Position numbers and translations under genes: made by a program. The notes below the pieces were generated by a model. It ran no database searches. It was not told the origin of the DNA and was given only the letters and a program-made list of their open reading frames with translations. This document shows positions 1 to 9,037 of a stretch of 64,000 nt of DNA, in pieces (the stretch's first letter is position 1; every line of letters starts with the position of its first letter). Source of the stretch: an uncultured Halomonas sp. (GTDB lineage Bacteria; Pseudomonadota; Gammaproteobacteria; Pseudomonadales; Halomonadaceae). Where the stretch lies: assembly GCF_947500835.1 (NCBI RefSeq), contig NZ_CANMTQ010000001.1, positions 62,001 through 126,000 on the forward strand, read 5' to 3'.

Positions 1-785
1 GAATTATCCGGGCGATCCTCGATCTTCTCGGCGATTCTCTCGAGCCCATAGAGCTTGCCCGCCATGTCTCCGGCAATGGCGGCACTGTGCCACTCGGTCT
101 TGATCAGCCGTGCGGCTTCCGCATTGGACGAGACCGGCACCCGCTCCGCATGAGGATAATGCGCATCCAGCCACTTGCGGCATTGGGCGAAAGACTGCGG
201 GTGCGAGTAGATACGTGAAATCTTGTCCTGGCGCGTGGTACTGGCGACCAATAAATGATGATGAATGCGCAGCACTACCTCGCCACAGATGCGCATCGAG
301 GAATCCATGAAGGAATCCAGGGTATGGTTGATCACCCCTTCCGTGGAGTTCTCCACCGGCACCACGCCATAGTGGGCAGCACCGGCCTCGACCTCGCGAA
401 AGACCTCATCGATGGCCGCCATGGGCAGGCTCTTGGCGCTGTCGCCGAAATGCTTGAGGGTGGCCTGCTGGGTGAAGGTGCCTTCCGGCCCCAGATAGGC
501 CACCTTGATCGGCTGTTCCAGCGCCAGACAGGCAGACATGATTTCGCGAAACAGTCGCGCCATTTCCTCGGAATTCAGCGGCCCCTTGTTGAGCGCCATG
601 ATACGCCTGAGCACCGTGGCTTCTCGCTCGGGACGATAGAAGGCTGCGCCAGGATCGGAAGCCGTCTTGACCTGGGCAACCTGTTGGGCACAGCTGGCTC
701 GCTCGCTGATCAGGCGTAGAATCTCACCATCGATCTGATCGATGCGATCACGTAATTCATCGAGGTCGACCGGGGACTCGCTCAT
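1..785 (-). CDS. pheA: Bifunctional chorismate mutase/prephenate dehydratase (P-protein), 3' end outside window
   Basis: Makes prephenate from chorismate and then phenylpyruvate, the committed branch to phenylalanine, in the cytoplasm. Reading back from the ATG at 785, about 261 codons are present. An AroQ-type chorismate mutase domain (residues about 8-90, starting DELRDRIDQIDGEILRLI) is followed by a prephenate dehydratase domain with VAYLGPEGTFT near residue 95 and the ENSTEGV motif near 150. The C-terminal part, including the ACT regulatory domain expected in this family, lies beyond base 1. The start is supported by AAGGAG seven bases upstream. serC ends 17 bp upstream on the same strand, so the two are probably cotranscribed. 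The identification is firm; the truncation is only the window edge. Confidence 0.95.
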   Translation of the reverse strand, partial: MSESPVDLDELRDRIDQIDGEILRLISERASCAQQVAQVKTASDPGAAFYRPEREATVLRRIMALNKGPLNSEEMARLFREIMSACLALEQPIKVAYLGPEGTFTQQATLKHFGDSAKSLPMAAIDEVFREVEAGAAHYGVVPVENSTEGVINHTLDSFMDSSMRICGEVVLRIHHHLLVASTTRQDKISRIYSHPQSFAQCRKWLDAHYPHAERVPVSSNAEAARLIKTEWHSAAIAGDMAGKLYGLERIAEKIEDRPDN

Positions 786-802
786 ACCCCTACTCCTTTT
801 TC

Positions 803-1897
803 TTAACCGTGGCGCTGTTCAAAATCGCTCATAAAACCCACCAATGCCTCTACCGCCTCTTCACTCACCGCATTGTAGAGACTGGCTCGCATTCCGCCGA
901 CGCTACGATGTCCCTTGAGGTTGAGTAGCCCCGCTGCTTTGGCGTCTTCGAGAAAGCGCTCGTTGAGGGATTCATCCGCCAGCACGAAGGGCACATTCAT
1001 ACGCGAACGATTGATCGGCGCGATGGGGTTGCTATAGAAGCCGCTGGCATCAATGGCGCCGTAAAGCCTTGAAGCCTTGCGTTCATTGATGGCTGCCATG
1101 GCGTCGAGACCACCAATGTCGTTTTTCAGCCAGTCGAATACCAAGCCTGCCAGATACCAGGCATAGGTAGGCGGCGTGTTGTACATCGAGCCATTCTCGG
1201 CCATGACCCGATAATTGAACATGGTCGGCGTATCGGGCTTGGCCCGATCGAGTAGATCATCACGCACGACGACCAGGGTCAGTCCTGCCGGGCCAATGTT
1301 TTTCTGAGCGCCGGCGTAGATCACCCCAAAGCGGGAGACATCAAGCGGCGCTGAAAGAATCGATGAGGACATATCGCAGCATAAGGGCACATTCCTTGAG
1401 GACGGGCACTCGGGAATGTAATCGAAGGCGAGACCGCCGATGGTCTCGTTGTCGGTGTAGTGCAGATAGGCCGCGTCGCTGGAAAGCTCGATATCCTGGG
1501 GCCGAGGCACTGCAGTCAGGCCATTGGCCTCGCTGGAGGCCGCCACATGGGCGCCACCCAAGTGTTTGGCCTCAGCAATGGCCTTTTTGCCCCAGATGCC
1601 GGTATACAAATAGTTGGGCGTGCCACCGTTGCCCGGCAGGTTGTAGGGCAGCATGGCAAATTGCGTAGAGGCCCCACCCTGCAAAAACAACACCTTGTAG
1701 TTGTCCGGCACTTGCAGCAGCGCCCGGAAATCAGCCTCGGCGGTTTCGGCAATAGCGACGAACTCCGGGCTGCGATGACTCATTTCCATTACCGAGAGCC
1801 CACGCCCCTGATAATCGAGCAGCTCTTCCCGAGCGCGCTCCAGTACCGGCGTAGGCAAGGCGGCAGGGCCGGCACAGAAATTATGCTTGCGTGTCAT
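803..1897 (-). CDS. serC: Phosphoserine aminotransferase
   Basis: PLP-dependent class V aminotransferase that converts 3-phosphohydroxypyruvate plus glutamate to phosphoserine in serine synthesis; it also serves pyridoxine synthesis in gammaproteobacteria. The 364-residue product has the usual length. It begins with the family signature NFCAGPAALP, has the cofactor-contacting FLQGGASTQF near residues 71-80, Trp102, and the PLP lysine Lys199 in YAGAQKNIGPAG. It lies between gyrA (65 bp upstream) and pheA (17 bp downstream), the gyrA-serC-pheA order known from pseudomonads and halomonads. Identification is firm. Confidence 0.96.
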   Translation of the reverse strand: MTRKHNFCAGPAALPTPVLERAREELLDYQGRGLSVMEMSHRSPEFVAIAETAEADFRALLQVPDNYKVLFLQGGASTQFAMLPYNLPGNGGTPNYLYTGIWGKKAIAEAKHLGGAHVAASSEANGLTAVPRPQDIELSSDAAYLHYTDNETIGGLAFDYIPECPSSRNVPLCCDMSSSILSAPLDVSRFGVIYAGAQKNIGPAGLTLVVVRDDLLDRAKPDTPTMFNYRVMAENGSMYNTPPTYAWYLAGLVFDWLKNDIGGLDAMAAINERKASRLYGAIDASGFYSNPIAPINRSRMNVPFVLADESLNERFLEDAKAAGLLNLKGHRSVGGMRASLYNAVSEEAVEALVGFMSDFEQRHG

Positions 1898-1962
1898 TGT
1901 CAGTTCATCTCGAACATGGGACGAAAAAAAGCGACCGCCAATCTAGCGGCGGTCGCAATGGT

Positions 1963-4728
1963 TCATTCCTGAGAATCTGGCGTGTCTGGCGTATGTGGTT
2001 CGTCTTTTGCTTCACTTTCCGATGAAGCGCTGCCGTCGGCTTGTTCGCCTGGTGTGGTATCCAAGGTAGCCTCGTCACCGACGACTTCATCACTGTCCAG
2101 CACTGCTTCTTCGCCAGGCTCATCGACCCGCACCGTCTTGACCAACGCCTCATGCTTACCAAGACGAATCAGCATGACGCCTTGAGTGTTACGAGACGTG
2201 GTGGACACCTCCGCAACTCGAGTGCGGACCAGTGTGCCGCGATCGGTGATCAGCATCATCTCGTCGCTGGTCGCCACCTGCATGGCCGCCACCAGCGCGC
2301 CATTACGGCTACTGGTCTGCATGGCGATGACGCCCTGGCCCCCGCGGTTACGCAGCGGAAACTCTTCGAGGCGTGTGCGCTTGCCATAACCCTTCTCGGA
2401 GGCGGTCAGAATGTAGATCTGATCGTCATCGCCATTTGTGCCAAACGCTTCAGTCGGCAGCTCTTCGTCAAGCTCGGCATCCGCTTCGCTGTCAATCTGG
2501 GTCGACTGCGGAATGATCAGACTGATGACTTCCGCGTCTTTCGCCAAACGCATGCCACGCACACCTCGGGCGGTACGACCCATGGCACGAACATTGGTTT
2601 CCTCGAAGCGAATTGCCTTGCCGTTGGATGACAGCAGCATGGCGTGATCACTTCCCGACGTGATGGCAGCCCCCACCAGGCGATCGTCTTCTTCCAGGTC
2701 GATGGCGATCAGGCCGACACTGCGGGGCCGGGAGAACTGATCCAGGGTGGTGCGCTTGACGGTGCCCTTGGCGGTGGCAAAGAAGATGAAACTGTCTTCG
2801 CGATACTCCCGCACCGGCAGCATGGCGTTGATTGCTTCATCATCGTCCAGTGGCAGCAGGTTGACCAGCGGCTTGCCTCGCGAACCGCGACTGGCGGCGG
2901 GAATCTCGTAGACTTTTAGCCAGTAGACCTTGCCCTTGTTGGAGAACAACAGCACCGTATCGTGAGTCGAAGCCACCAGCAGATGCTCGATGACGTCCTC
3001 ATCTTTCATGCTGGTCGCTGACTTGCCGCGACCACCGCGACGCTGGGCCTGGTAGTCGGTGATGGGCTGGGTCTTGGCATAGCCACTGCGAGAAATGGTG
3101 ACCACCATGTCCTCTTCGTTGATCAGATCCTCGATGGATAAATCGAGGTGGCTGATCTGAATCTCGGTCTTGCGCGCGTCCCCGTACTGATCGCGAATGG
3201 CGATCAGCTCTTCACGGATCACGTCCAGCAGACGATCAGGCGAGGCCAGAATCTCACTCAGCTCGGCGATTCTCTCGAGTATGCCCAGATATTCGTTGAG
3301 CAGCTTTTCGGTCTCGAGTCCGGTCAAGCGGTGCAGACGCAGTTCGAGAATCGCCTGAGCCTGGGCCGGCGATAGCCGATATTCGCGGCGATCGCTGGAA
3401 AGCCCGAAGCCTTCTTCGAGATCCTCCGGCTTGCAGGATGTGGCCCCGGCGCGATCCAGCATGTCCGTGACCTGCCCTGGCTGCCAGGCACGCTCAAGCA
3501 GACGCTCCTTGGCTTCGGTGGCGCTCGGCGAGGCCTTGATCAGTTCGATCACCTCGTCGATGTTGGAAATTGCCACCGCCAGGCCTTCGAGGAGATGGCC
3601 CCGCTCCCGCGCTTTTCTAAGCTCGTACAGGGTGCGTCGGGTGACCACTTCGCGACGATGACGTACGAAGGCTTCGAGAATCTCCTTGAGATTCATCGTC
3701 CTTGGCTGGCCATTTTCCAGCGCCACCATATTGATGCCAAACACGGTCTGCAGCTGGGTGTGGGCAAAGAGATTATTGACCACGACCTCGCCGGATTCGC
3801 CACGCTTGACCTCGATCACCACCCGCAAGCCGTCCTTGTCGGACTCATCCCGCAGCTCGGCGATGCCCTCGATGCGCTTTTCCTTGACCAGCTCGGCGAT
3901 CTTTTCGATCAAGCGCGCCTTGTTGACCTGATAAGGCAGCTCGGTGATGACGATGTGATCGCGCCCACTTTTCTCGTGGTACTCGATGGTGTGCTGAGCA
4001 CGTACATAAATACGCCCGCGACCGGTGCGATAGGCTTCGAGAATACCCGCCTTGCCGTTGATGATACCGGCGGTGGGGAAGTCCGGACCCGGGATGTACT
4101 CCATCAGATCGTCGATGGTCAGGGTGTAGTCATCGATCAGGGCCAGGCAGCCGTTGATGACTTCGACCATGTTGTGGGGCGGGATATTGGTCGCCATGCC
4201 CACGGCGATGCCGGAGGAGCCATTGACCAGCAGATTGGGCAGCTTGGCAGGCAAGACATCCGGAATGCGCTCGGTGCCATCGTAGTTGTCGACCCAGTCG
4301 ACGGTATCCTTTTCGAGATCTGCCAGCATCTCATGGGAGAGCCTGGCCATGCGTATCTCGGTATAACGCATCGCGGCCGCACTGTCGCCATCGATGGAAC
4401 CGAAGTTGCCCTGACCATCGACCAGGACATAGCGCATCGAAAAGTCCTGGGCCATGCGTACGATGGTGTCGTAAACCGCGCTATCTCCATGAGGGTGATA
4501 CTTACCAATGACATCACCGACGATACGGGCGGATTTCTTGTACGCCTTGTTCCAGTCATTGCTCAACTCATGCATGGCAAACAGCACCCGGCGATGCACT
4601 GGCTTCAAACCGTCGCGCACGTCCGGCAAGGCGCGTCCGATGATTACGCTCATGGCGTAATCAAGGTACGACTGTTTCAGCTCGTCCTCGATATTGACGG
4701 GCAGAATTTCTCTGGCAATGTCACCCAT
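1963..4728 (-). CDS. gyrA: DNA gyrase subunit A
   Basis: Breakage-reunion subunit of the A2B2 type II topoisomerase that introduces negative supercoils. Numbered from the chosen ATG, the protein aligns without gaps to E. coli GyrA in the N-terminus, so the quinolone-resistance positions are Ser83 and Asp87 ([10 protein letters not shown]), the wild-type, sensitive-type residues, and the catalytic tyrosine is Tyr122 in AMRYTE. The GyrA box reads QRRGGRGK near residue 560, and the C-terminal beta-pinwheel is followed by a very acidic tail (about 50 residues rich in D, E, S, T). The frame stays open to a GTG at 4749, but AAAGGA lies inside that extension and is correctly spaced (11 bases) only for the ATG at 4728, which also matches the family start. 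Length is 921 residues. Confidence 0.97.
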   Translation of the reverse strand: MGDIAREILPVNIEDELKQSYLDYAMSVIIGRALPDVRDGLKPVHRRVLFAMHELSNDWNKAYKKSARIVGDVIGKYHPHGDSAVYDTIVRMAQDFSMRYVLVDGQGNFGSIDGDSAAAMRYTEIRMARLSHEMLADLEKDTVDWVDNYDGTERIPDVLPAKLPNLLVNGSSGIAVGMATNIPPHNMVEVINGCLALIDDYTLTIDDLMEYIPGPDFPTAGIINGKAGILEAYRTGRGRIYVRAQHTIEYHEKSGRDHIVITELPYQVNKARLIEKIAELVKEKRIEGIAELRDESDKDGLRVVIEVKRGESGEVVVNNLFAHTQLQTVFGINMVALENGQPRTMNLKEILEAFVRHRREVVTRRTLYELRKARERGHLLEGLAVAISNIDEVIELIKASPSATEAKERLLERAWQPGQVTDMLDRAGATSCKPEDLEEGFGLSSDRREYRLSPAQAQAILELRLHRLTGLETEKLLNEYLGILERIAELSEILASPDRLLDVIREELIAIRDQYGDARKTEIQISHLDLSIEDLINEEDMVVTISRSGYAKTQPITDYQAQRRGGRGKSATSMKDEDVIEHLLVASTHDTVLLFSNKGKVYWLKVYEIPAASRGSRGKPLVNLLPLDDDEAINAMLPVREYREDSFIFFATAKGTVKRTTLDQFSRPRSVGLIAIDLEEDDRLVGAAITSGSDHAMLLSSNGKAIRFEETNVRAMGRTARGVRGMRLAKDAEVISLIIPQSTQIDSEADAELDEELPTEAFGTNGDDDQIYILTASEKGYGKRTRLEEFPLRNRGGQGVIAMQTSSRNGALVAAMQVATSDEMMLITDRGTLVRTRVAEVSTTSRNTQGVMLIRLGKHEALVKTVRVDEPGEEAVLDSDEVVGDEATLDTTPGEQADGSASSESEAKDEPHTPDTPDSQE

Positions 4729-4946
4729 GGGTCGTTGAATCCTTTGCACTACAACTGATTAGCGCTGGTGTAAGACAGCAATCGATGAATCGCACCCTGT
4801 CTATATCACCTGCCTCGTATAGCCGAGTTCGTATGATTGACATGGCACGATTCAAGGGTCGCCCCAGCGGGCGACACGGTGCCGGATTGTACCATTACAC
4901 GACCGATTTAGGCAGCGCAGGATTCATGCTGTCAGCATCTGCATAC

Positions 4947-5366
4947 TTAGCACTCCAGTACCAAGGGTTCGAGTACGTTTCGTAGCTTGTCCTCAATGCG
5001 TATCGAACGTTTGGTGCGGGTATCGAGCACCACGAAGGTGAAATCCGCGTCGGCGATCAGCTTGCCGTCACTCACGCGATTGATCACCTGATGCATGACG
5101 GCATTGCGCTGATCGATATGGGATAGCGAGGTAAGAATTTCCAGTTCATCGTGAATGACTGCGGCCCGGCGATAGTTGATATTCAGATTGACGGTCACGA
5201 CCGCCAGGCCTTCATTGAACAATGCCGCCAGATCGAATTGCTGTTCGAAATAAGCCCAGCGCCCTTCTTCAAGAAATTCGAGATAGCGCGCATTATTGAC
5301 ATGAGCATAGCCATCAAGATGAAAACCGCGTACACGTACGGTGGAACGAACGATACGATGATCCAT
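4947..5366 (-). CDS. fadM: Hotdog-fold acyl-CoA thioesterase, FadM/YbaW-like
   Basis: Small (139-residue) 4-hydroxybenzoyl-CoA-thioesterase-type hotdog protein. The stretch VRGFHLDGYAHVNNARYLEFLEEGRW and the later NLNINYRRAAV closely match E. coli FadM, a long-chain acyl-CoA thioesterase linked to oleate oxidation. The Asp in HLDGYAHVNNARY is the usual catalytic position. The start ATG has AGGAAG nine bases upstream. The gene is divergent from rdgC, with 210 bp between the starts. It could equally be called YbgC-like, but the similarity to FadM is stronger. Its physiological substrate is not shown by the sequence. Confidence 0.85.
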   Translation of the reverse strand: MDHRIVRSTVRVRGFHLDGYAHVNNARYLEFLEEGRWAYFEQQFDLAALFNEGLAVVTVNLNINYRRAAVIHDELEILTSLSHIDQRNAVMHQVINRVSDGKLIADADFTFVVLDTRTKRSIRIEDKLRNVLEPLVLEC

Positions 5367-5385
5367 GCTGCTACTTCCTGTTGAA

Positions 5386-5424
5386 AATTTAAATTAGTGA
5401 CAAAGACATTTGCTAATTTAGCAA
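5386..5424. promoter_or_regulatory. Two palindromes in the fadM-rdgC divergent promoter region
   Basis: AATTTAAATT (5386-5395) is followed by the perfect odd palindrome TTGCTAA-T-TTAGCAA (5410-5424). They sit 20-60 bp upstream of the fadM start and about 150 bp upstream of rdgC, in an AT-rich stretch. This is what an operator for a dimeric repressor looks like, but it does not match the FadR or PsrA consensus that I know. The function is inference. Confidence 0.4.
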
Positions 5425-5576
5425 TGTTAGCCAAGCCCTCTTGTTTACTATCGAGGCACTTGGCTCCCCTGCTCTCGGTTAAACGATTAACACCGTTACT
5501 TTGCTTACTCTATTCGACACTGGTACCCGCTTGGGCGATTGGCCATAATATGTCTCCTTCTACTCAAGGCGATACC

Positions 5577-6506
5577 ATGTGGTTCAAGCACTTACATCTT
5601 TACCGCGTACATGACGCACCTACACTGAGCAACGACGATCTTGCCTTGGCCCTTGATGAGCAGGCATTTCGTCCGTTGGGAGGCGTCGAGGCCCGACGCC
5701 TTGGCTGGAGCACCCCTGCCGGTCGCGCCAGTGAGCAGCGTTTACATGAAGTTCAAGGCCATCGCCTATTGTCAGCTCTACGCCAAGAACGCCTTCTGCC
5801 TTCGTCGGTAGTCAATGAAGAAGTCGATAGCCGCGCCGCGGATATCGAAACCGCAGAAGGACGTCCTCTACGGCGCCAGGAAAAACAGGCGCTTAAAGAA
5901 CAAGTCTATGAAGAATTCCTGCCTCGTGCCTTTGTACGCACCCAGCGCTTCGATCTATGGTGGGACACGAAACGCAGTCTCATCGGGGTCAACACCTCGA
6001 GTCGCAAGCGTGCCGAGGACATCCTTGATCTGCTGCGCCAGACCTTGGGCAGCCTCAAGGTAACCCCGTTAGCAACTCGCACCACCCCCATTCGCGCAAT
6101 GACCGAATGGCTTGGCGATGCGTCCAAGCGCCCCGATGCCTTGACTCTGGGCGATCAGGTGGAACTCAAGGCGCTCAGCGGTGACGAAAGCGTGCTTCGC
6201 GGGCGTCAGATGGATCTCGATTGTGAAGAGATACAAACCGCGCTTGAAGCAGGCCGGCAAGCCACACGTCTAGCCTTCACCATCGACGACGCCATGACCA
6301 TGATACTGAGCGACGATCTGGCATTAAAGTCGCTGCGCTTCGCTGATACGCTACTCGATGAAGCAAGTCAGACCGAGGATGGCGGCGATGCGGTACTGCG
6401 CCTGGAAACCGATTTCACTTTAATGACCAAGGTACTGGCAGACTCCATCGAACAACTCATTGACTGGCTAGGAGGCGAAGCCGTCTCCACTGCACCAACA
6501 CCATGA
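5577..6506 (+). CDS. rdgC: Recombination-associated protein RdgC
   Basis: RdgC binds double-stranded DNA as a ring-shaped dimer and limits RecA-dependent recombination. The 309-residue product starts MWFKHLHLYRV, as in the family (E. coli MLWFKNLMVYRL), and shares LLSALRQERLLPSSVV, the LPRAF motif and the C-terminal DFTLMTKVLADSIEQLI. The frame is open further upstream to 5397, but the 60 extra residues are not family-like and AAGGCG sits just before the ATG at 5577, so I chose that start. The stop overlaps the next gene by 4 bp (ATGA), so translation is probably coupled. Confidence 0.93.
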   Translation: MWFKHLHLYRVHDAPTLSNDDLALALDEQAFRPLGGVEARRLGWSTPAGRASEQRLHEVQGHRLLSALRQERLLPSSVVNEEVDSRAADIETAEGRPLRRQEKQALKEQVYEEFLPRAFVRTQRFDLWWDTKRSLIGVNTSSRKRAEDILDLLRQTLGSLKVTPLATRTTPIRAMTEWLGDASKRPDALTLGDQVELKALSGDESVLRGRQMDLDCEEIQTALEAGRQATRLAFTIDDAMTMILSDDLALKSLRFADTLLDEASQTEDGGDAVLRLETDFTLMTKVLADSIEQLIDWLGGEAVSTAPTP

Positions 6507-7666
6507 CCCAACACGTGACCCAGGACCTATACGAGAACATTCGCCCTTATCATGATGATGAGGTCGTCGACGTTTTGGCACGCCTAGCGCAGGATACAGA
6601 ATTTCTCGATGCTATCACCCATTATCGCCTCCCGCGCTTGGCAAAACATGCGCCTTGGCTAGCTCGGATGCTGGCAGGTATTGCCGTGAAGCGGCAAATG
6701 CGAGGCGTCGACAGTATCAAAAAGCTGCAGGATCGCATTGCCTACTACATGCGGCGAATGATCGCCACCACCACGGACGATTTCAAGGTGACGGGACTGG
6801 ACAAGCTCGACCCTGACACCGCCTATCTGTTCATTGGCAATCACCGCGACATCACCCTCGACCCCGCCTTTGTGAACTACGCGCTGTACCAAGCCGATCG
6901 CAATACGGTACGCATCGCCATTGGCGACAACCTGCTGCAAAAACCCTACGTCACCGACCTGATGCGGCTCAACAAGAGCTTCATCGTGCCCCGCAGCGCC
7001 AAGGGCAAGCGCGCCATGCTTGCCGCCTACCAAGCGCTTTCTGGCTACATTCGGCATTCGATCTGCGTTGACAATCATTCCGTATGGCTGGCCCAACGCG
7101 AGGGACGCGCCAAGAACGGTATCGATCGCGCCGATCCAGCCATCATCAAGATGCTGACCATGGCTCATCGCCAGCAGAACAAGGAATCGAGCTTTGCCGA
7201 TGCCATTCGCGAGCTGCGCATGGTACCGGTATCCATCAGCTATGAGTATGATCCTTGCGACCTGCAAAAGGCGCGAGAGCTATATGCGCTGCATACTGAA
7301 GGGCGCTACGAGAAAGTCGAGTTTGAAGACATTCGCTCCATTGTTTCCGGCATTACCGGTGTCAAGGGACGCATCCATCTGAATTTTGGCCAGGTACTCG
7401 ATGCGGATTTCGAGACACCGGACCAGGTTGCCGAGGAAATTACCCGCCAGGTACTCGACGGTTATCATCTATTCCCCAGCCACGAACTGGCACTTGAAGA
7501 GAGCGGACTCGCGCCAGACTTGATCGACTTGAGCGAAGTAGTGAGCTGCGATCGCGAACGCTTCGCTCGGCGGCTTGAAAGCGTGCCCGAACATCTGCGG
7601 GAGTGGTGGCTGGCCCAGTATGCCAATCCGGCGCTCAATCGTGCCGGACGCCTGCCCGAGGCATAA
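6503..7666 (+). CDS. PlsC-like glycerolipid acyltransferase family protein
   Basis: A 387-residue protein with a PF01553-type acyltransferase core. The active-site block is IGNHRDITLDP at residues 112-121, followed by the acceptor-binding FIVPRSAKGKR near 155 and SVWLAQREGRAKNG near 195. The standard PlsC motif is HX4D; here His114 is followed by Asp116 and Asp120, so the spacing is unusual, as in a distinct subfamily annotated as 1-acylglycerol-3-phosphate acyltransferase. No membrane helix is obvious, which suggests peripheral membrane association. It overlaps rdgC by 4 bp and ends just before the cation transporter. The true acceptor is unknown; acyl transfer to a lysolipid is the family-level inference. 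Confidence 0.75.
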   Translation: MTQHVTQDLYENIRPYHDDEVVDVLARLAQDTEFLDAITHYRLPRLAKHAPWLARMLAGIAVKRQMRGVDSIKKLQDRIAYYMRRMIATTTDDFKVTGLDKLDPDTAYLFIGNHRDITLDPAFVNYALYQADRNTVRIAIGDNLLQKPYVTDLMRLNKSFIVPRSAKGKRAMLAAYQALSGYIRHSICVDNHSVWLAQREGRAKNGIDRADPAIIKMLTMAHRQQNKESSFADAIRELRMVPVSISYEYDPCDLQKARELYALHTEGRYEKVEFEDIRSIVSGITGVKGRIHLNFGQVLDADFETPDQVAEEITRQVLDGYHLFPSHELALEESGLAPDLIDLSEVVSCDRERFARRLESVPEHLREWWLAQYANPALNRAGRLPEA

Positions 7667-7667
7667 C

Positions 7668-8855
7668 GTGGGGCACGACGCGAGACACGACATGCCCGCC
7701 CAACGCAATCGCGCAAGCGATACTCGTGCCGCTCACAAGGTCACCCTGATCGGTGCGGTTCTGGACAGTGTGCTAGGCATTGCCAAAATGATCGTGGGCT
7801 ATGCGGTCGGCTCCGCTGCCCTCGTCGCCGACGGCATCCACTCCTTTTCCGATGTCGCCACGGACGCCCTGGTCGTCGTCGCTACCCATTATGGCCGCCA
7901 GGCGCCGGATAGCGATCATCCATACGGTCACGGGCGCATCGAAACCCTGGGCACCTTGCTACTGGGTAGCGTGCTGATCTTCGTTGCCGGCGGCATCGCC
8001 TGGGCAAGCCTGAGTCGACTGATCGAGAGCGTGCCAATCGCGCCTCCCGGTCCTTGGGCCATTGTATTGGCGGTGATCGCGCTTGCAGCCAAGGAATGGA
8101 TCTTTCGCTATACCCTCAAAGTCGCCGAGCGCATCGACTCGCAGCTGCTCAGGGCCAACGCCTGGCACTCGCGTAGTGACGCCCTGTCGACGATTGTGGT
8201 GCTGATCGGTCTGATCGGCGCTCAGTTTGGCATTGAATGGCTGGATGCGGTGGCGGCCATCGCCGTTGGACTGCTAATCGGCCAGATCGGCGCCTCTCTA
8301 TTGTGGGATTCTATCCAAGAGCTGGTCGATACCGCCCTGCCAGAGGAAGAACAGCGCCTGATGCGCACCTTGGCCCAGCAAGTACCGGGAGTGCGCAGCG
8401 TTCATCAACTGCGAACTCGGACCGTGGCTGGCCAGGTGCTGCTAGATTTTCATCTGGTGGTCGCGCCCCGACTTACCGTGTCGGAAGCTCACGAGATCGG
8501 CAATCAGGTCAGCCGCGAACTGCGCCAGGCCCACCCTCAGCTCAACGATGTGATCTTTCATATCGATCCAATCGACGATTCTGCGCTCGCGGACCCCGAT
8601 CGCCTGCCAGGTCTACCCCTGCGTACCGATATTGAAAACGCTCTAGAGGCAGTCTGGAGCGATATGCCACTCTGGCAACGACGTATCGCGCTGGATCTTC
8701 ATTATCTGGGTGACCGTATCGACATCGCGCTATATGTTCCTGCGGATACAAGTCAGCATGATCTGGATGCCTTGGCGCAAGAACTGCGCAAGGCCGGTAC
8801 CGGCCTAGATTGGCTGGGCCGACTGCAGATATGGCAAGGACCAGGCAGGGCGTGA
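7668..8855 (+). CDS. Cation diffusion facilitator family transporter
   Basis: Inner-membrane divalent metal/proton antiporter of the CDF family. The N-terminal half shows the membrane metal-site helices DGIHSFSDVATD and HSRSDALST, plus the family loop HPYGHGRIE. The HxxxD in the fifth helix resembles zinc-transporting members, so zinc (or iron) export is the likely role. A cytoplasmic C-terminal domain follows and is longer than usual, with a second ferredoxin-like stretch from about residue 330. Start choice: GTG at 7668 has GAGG six bases upstream, while ATG at 7692 (MPAQRNRAS) has no clear site; either is possible. It follows the acyltransferase after one base, so the three plus-strand genes look like one operon. 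Confidence 0.88.
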   Translation: MGHDARHDMPAQRNRASDTRAAHKVTLIGAVLDSVLGIAKMIVGYAVGSAALVADGIHSFSDVATDALVVVATHYGRQAPDSDHPYGHGRIETLGTLLLGSVLIFVAGGIAWASLSRLIESVPIAPPGPWAIVLAVIALAAKEWIFRYTLKVAERIDSQLLRANAWHSRSDALSTIVVLIGLIGAQFGIEWLDAVAAIAVGLLIGQIGASLLWDSIQELVDTALPEEEQRLMRTLAQQVPGVRSVHQLRTRTVAGQVLLDFHLVVAPRLTVSEAHEIGNQVSRELRQAHPQLNDVIFHIDPIDDSALADPDRLPGLPLRTDIENALEAVWSDMPLWQRRIALDLHYLGDRIDIALYVPADTSQHDLDALAQELRKAGTGLDWLGRLQIWQGPGRA

Positions 8856-8986
8856 GGGCCGCTTGCCATCCCTGAATCCCTGCTCCTGAATACCCACTTC
8901 CCCACCGCTGACGCTGCGCTGAACTCTCGGCGCGGAAATAGGCGCAATTATCGTCTCTTCTAAGCCATTCGAGATGCGCTAGACGA

Positions 8987-9020
8987 ACGTATGATCGTTA
9001 TCATTTTTCGTTTCATACGT
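8987..9020. promoter_or_regulatory. Inverted repeat with Fur-box-like core upstream of lapG
   Basis: ACGTATGA (8987-8994) and its exact reverse complement TCATACGT (9013-9020) flank 18 bp. Inside lies TATGATCGTTATCATTTTT (8990-9008), which matches the 19-bp Fur consensus at 12 positions by my count. It ends 18 bp before the lapG ATG. The remaining gap (8856-8986) shows nothing else clear. Regulation by Fur or another dimeric repressor is inference. Confidence 0.4.
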
Positions 9021-9037
9021 GAGGGCGCCGCCTGCTC

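Noticed and set aside
3595..4758. A 387-residue plus-strand ORF opposite gyrA
   Set aside because: It is fully antisense to the conserved gyrA core, has no family-like motif and no ribosome site.
4785..4985. A 66-residue plus-strand ORF upstream of gyrA
   Set aside because: No ribosome site, covers the gyrA promoter region and the end of fadM, and has no recognisable motif.
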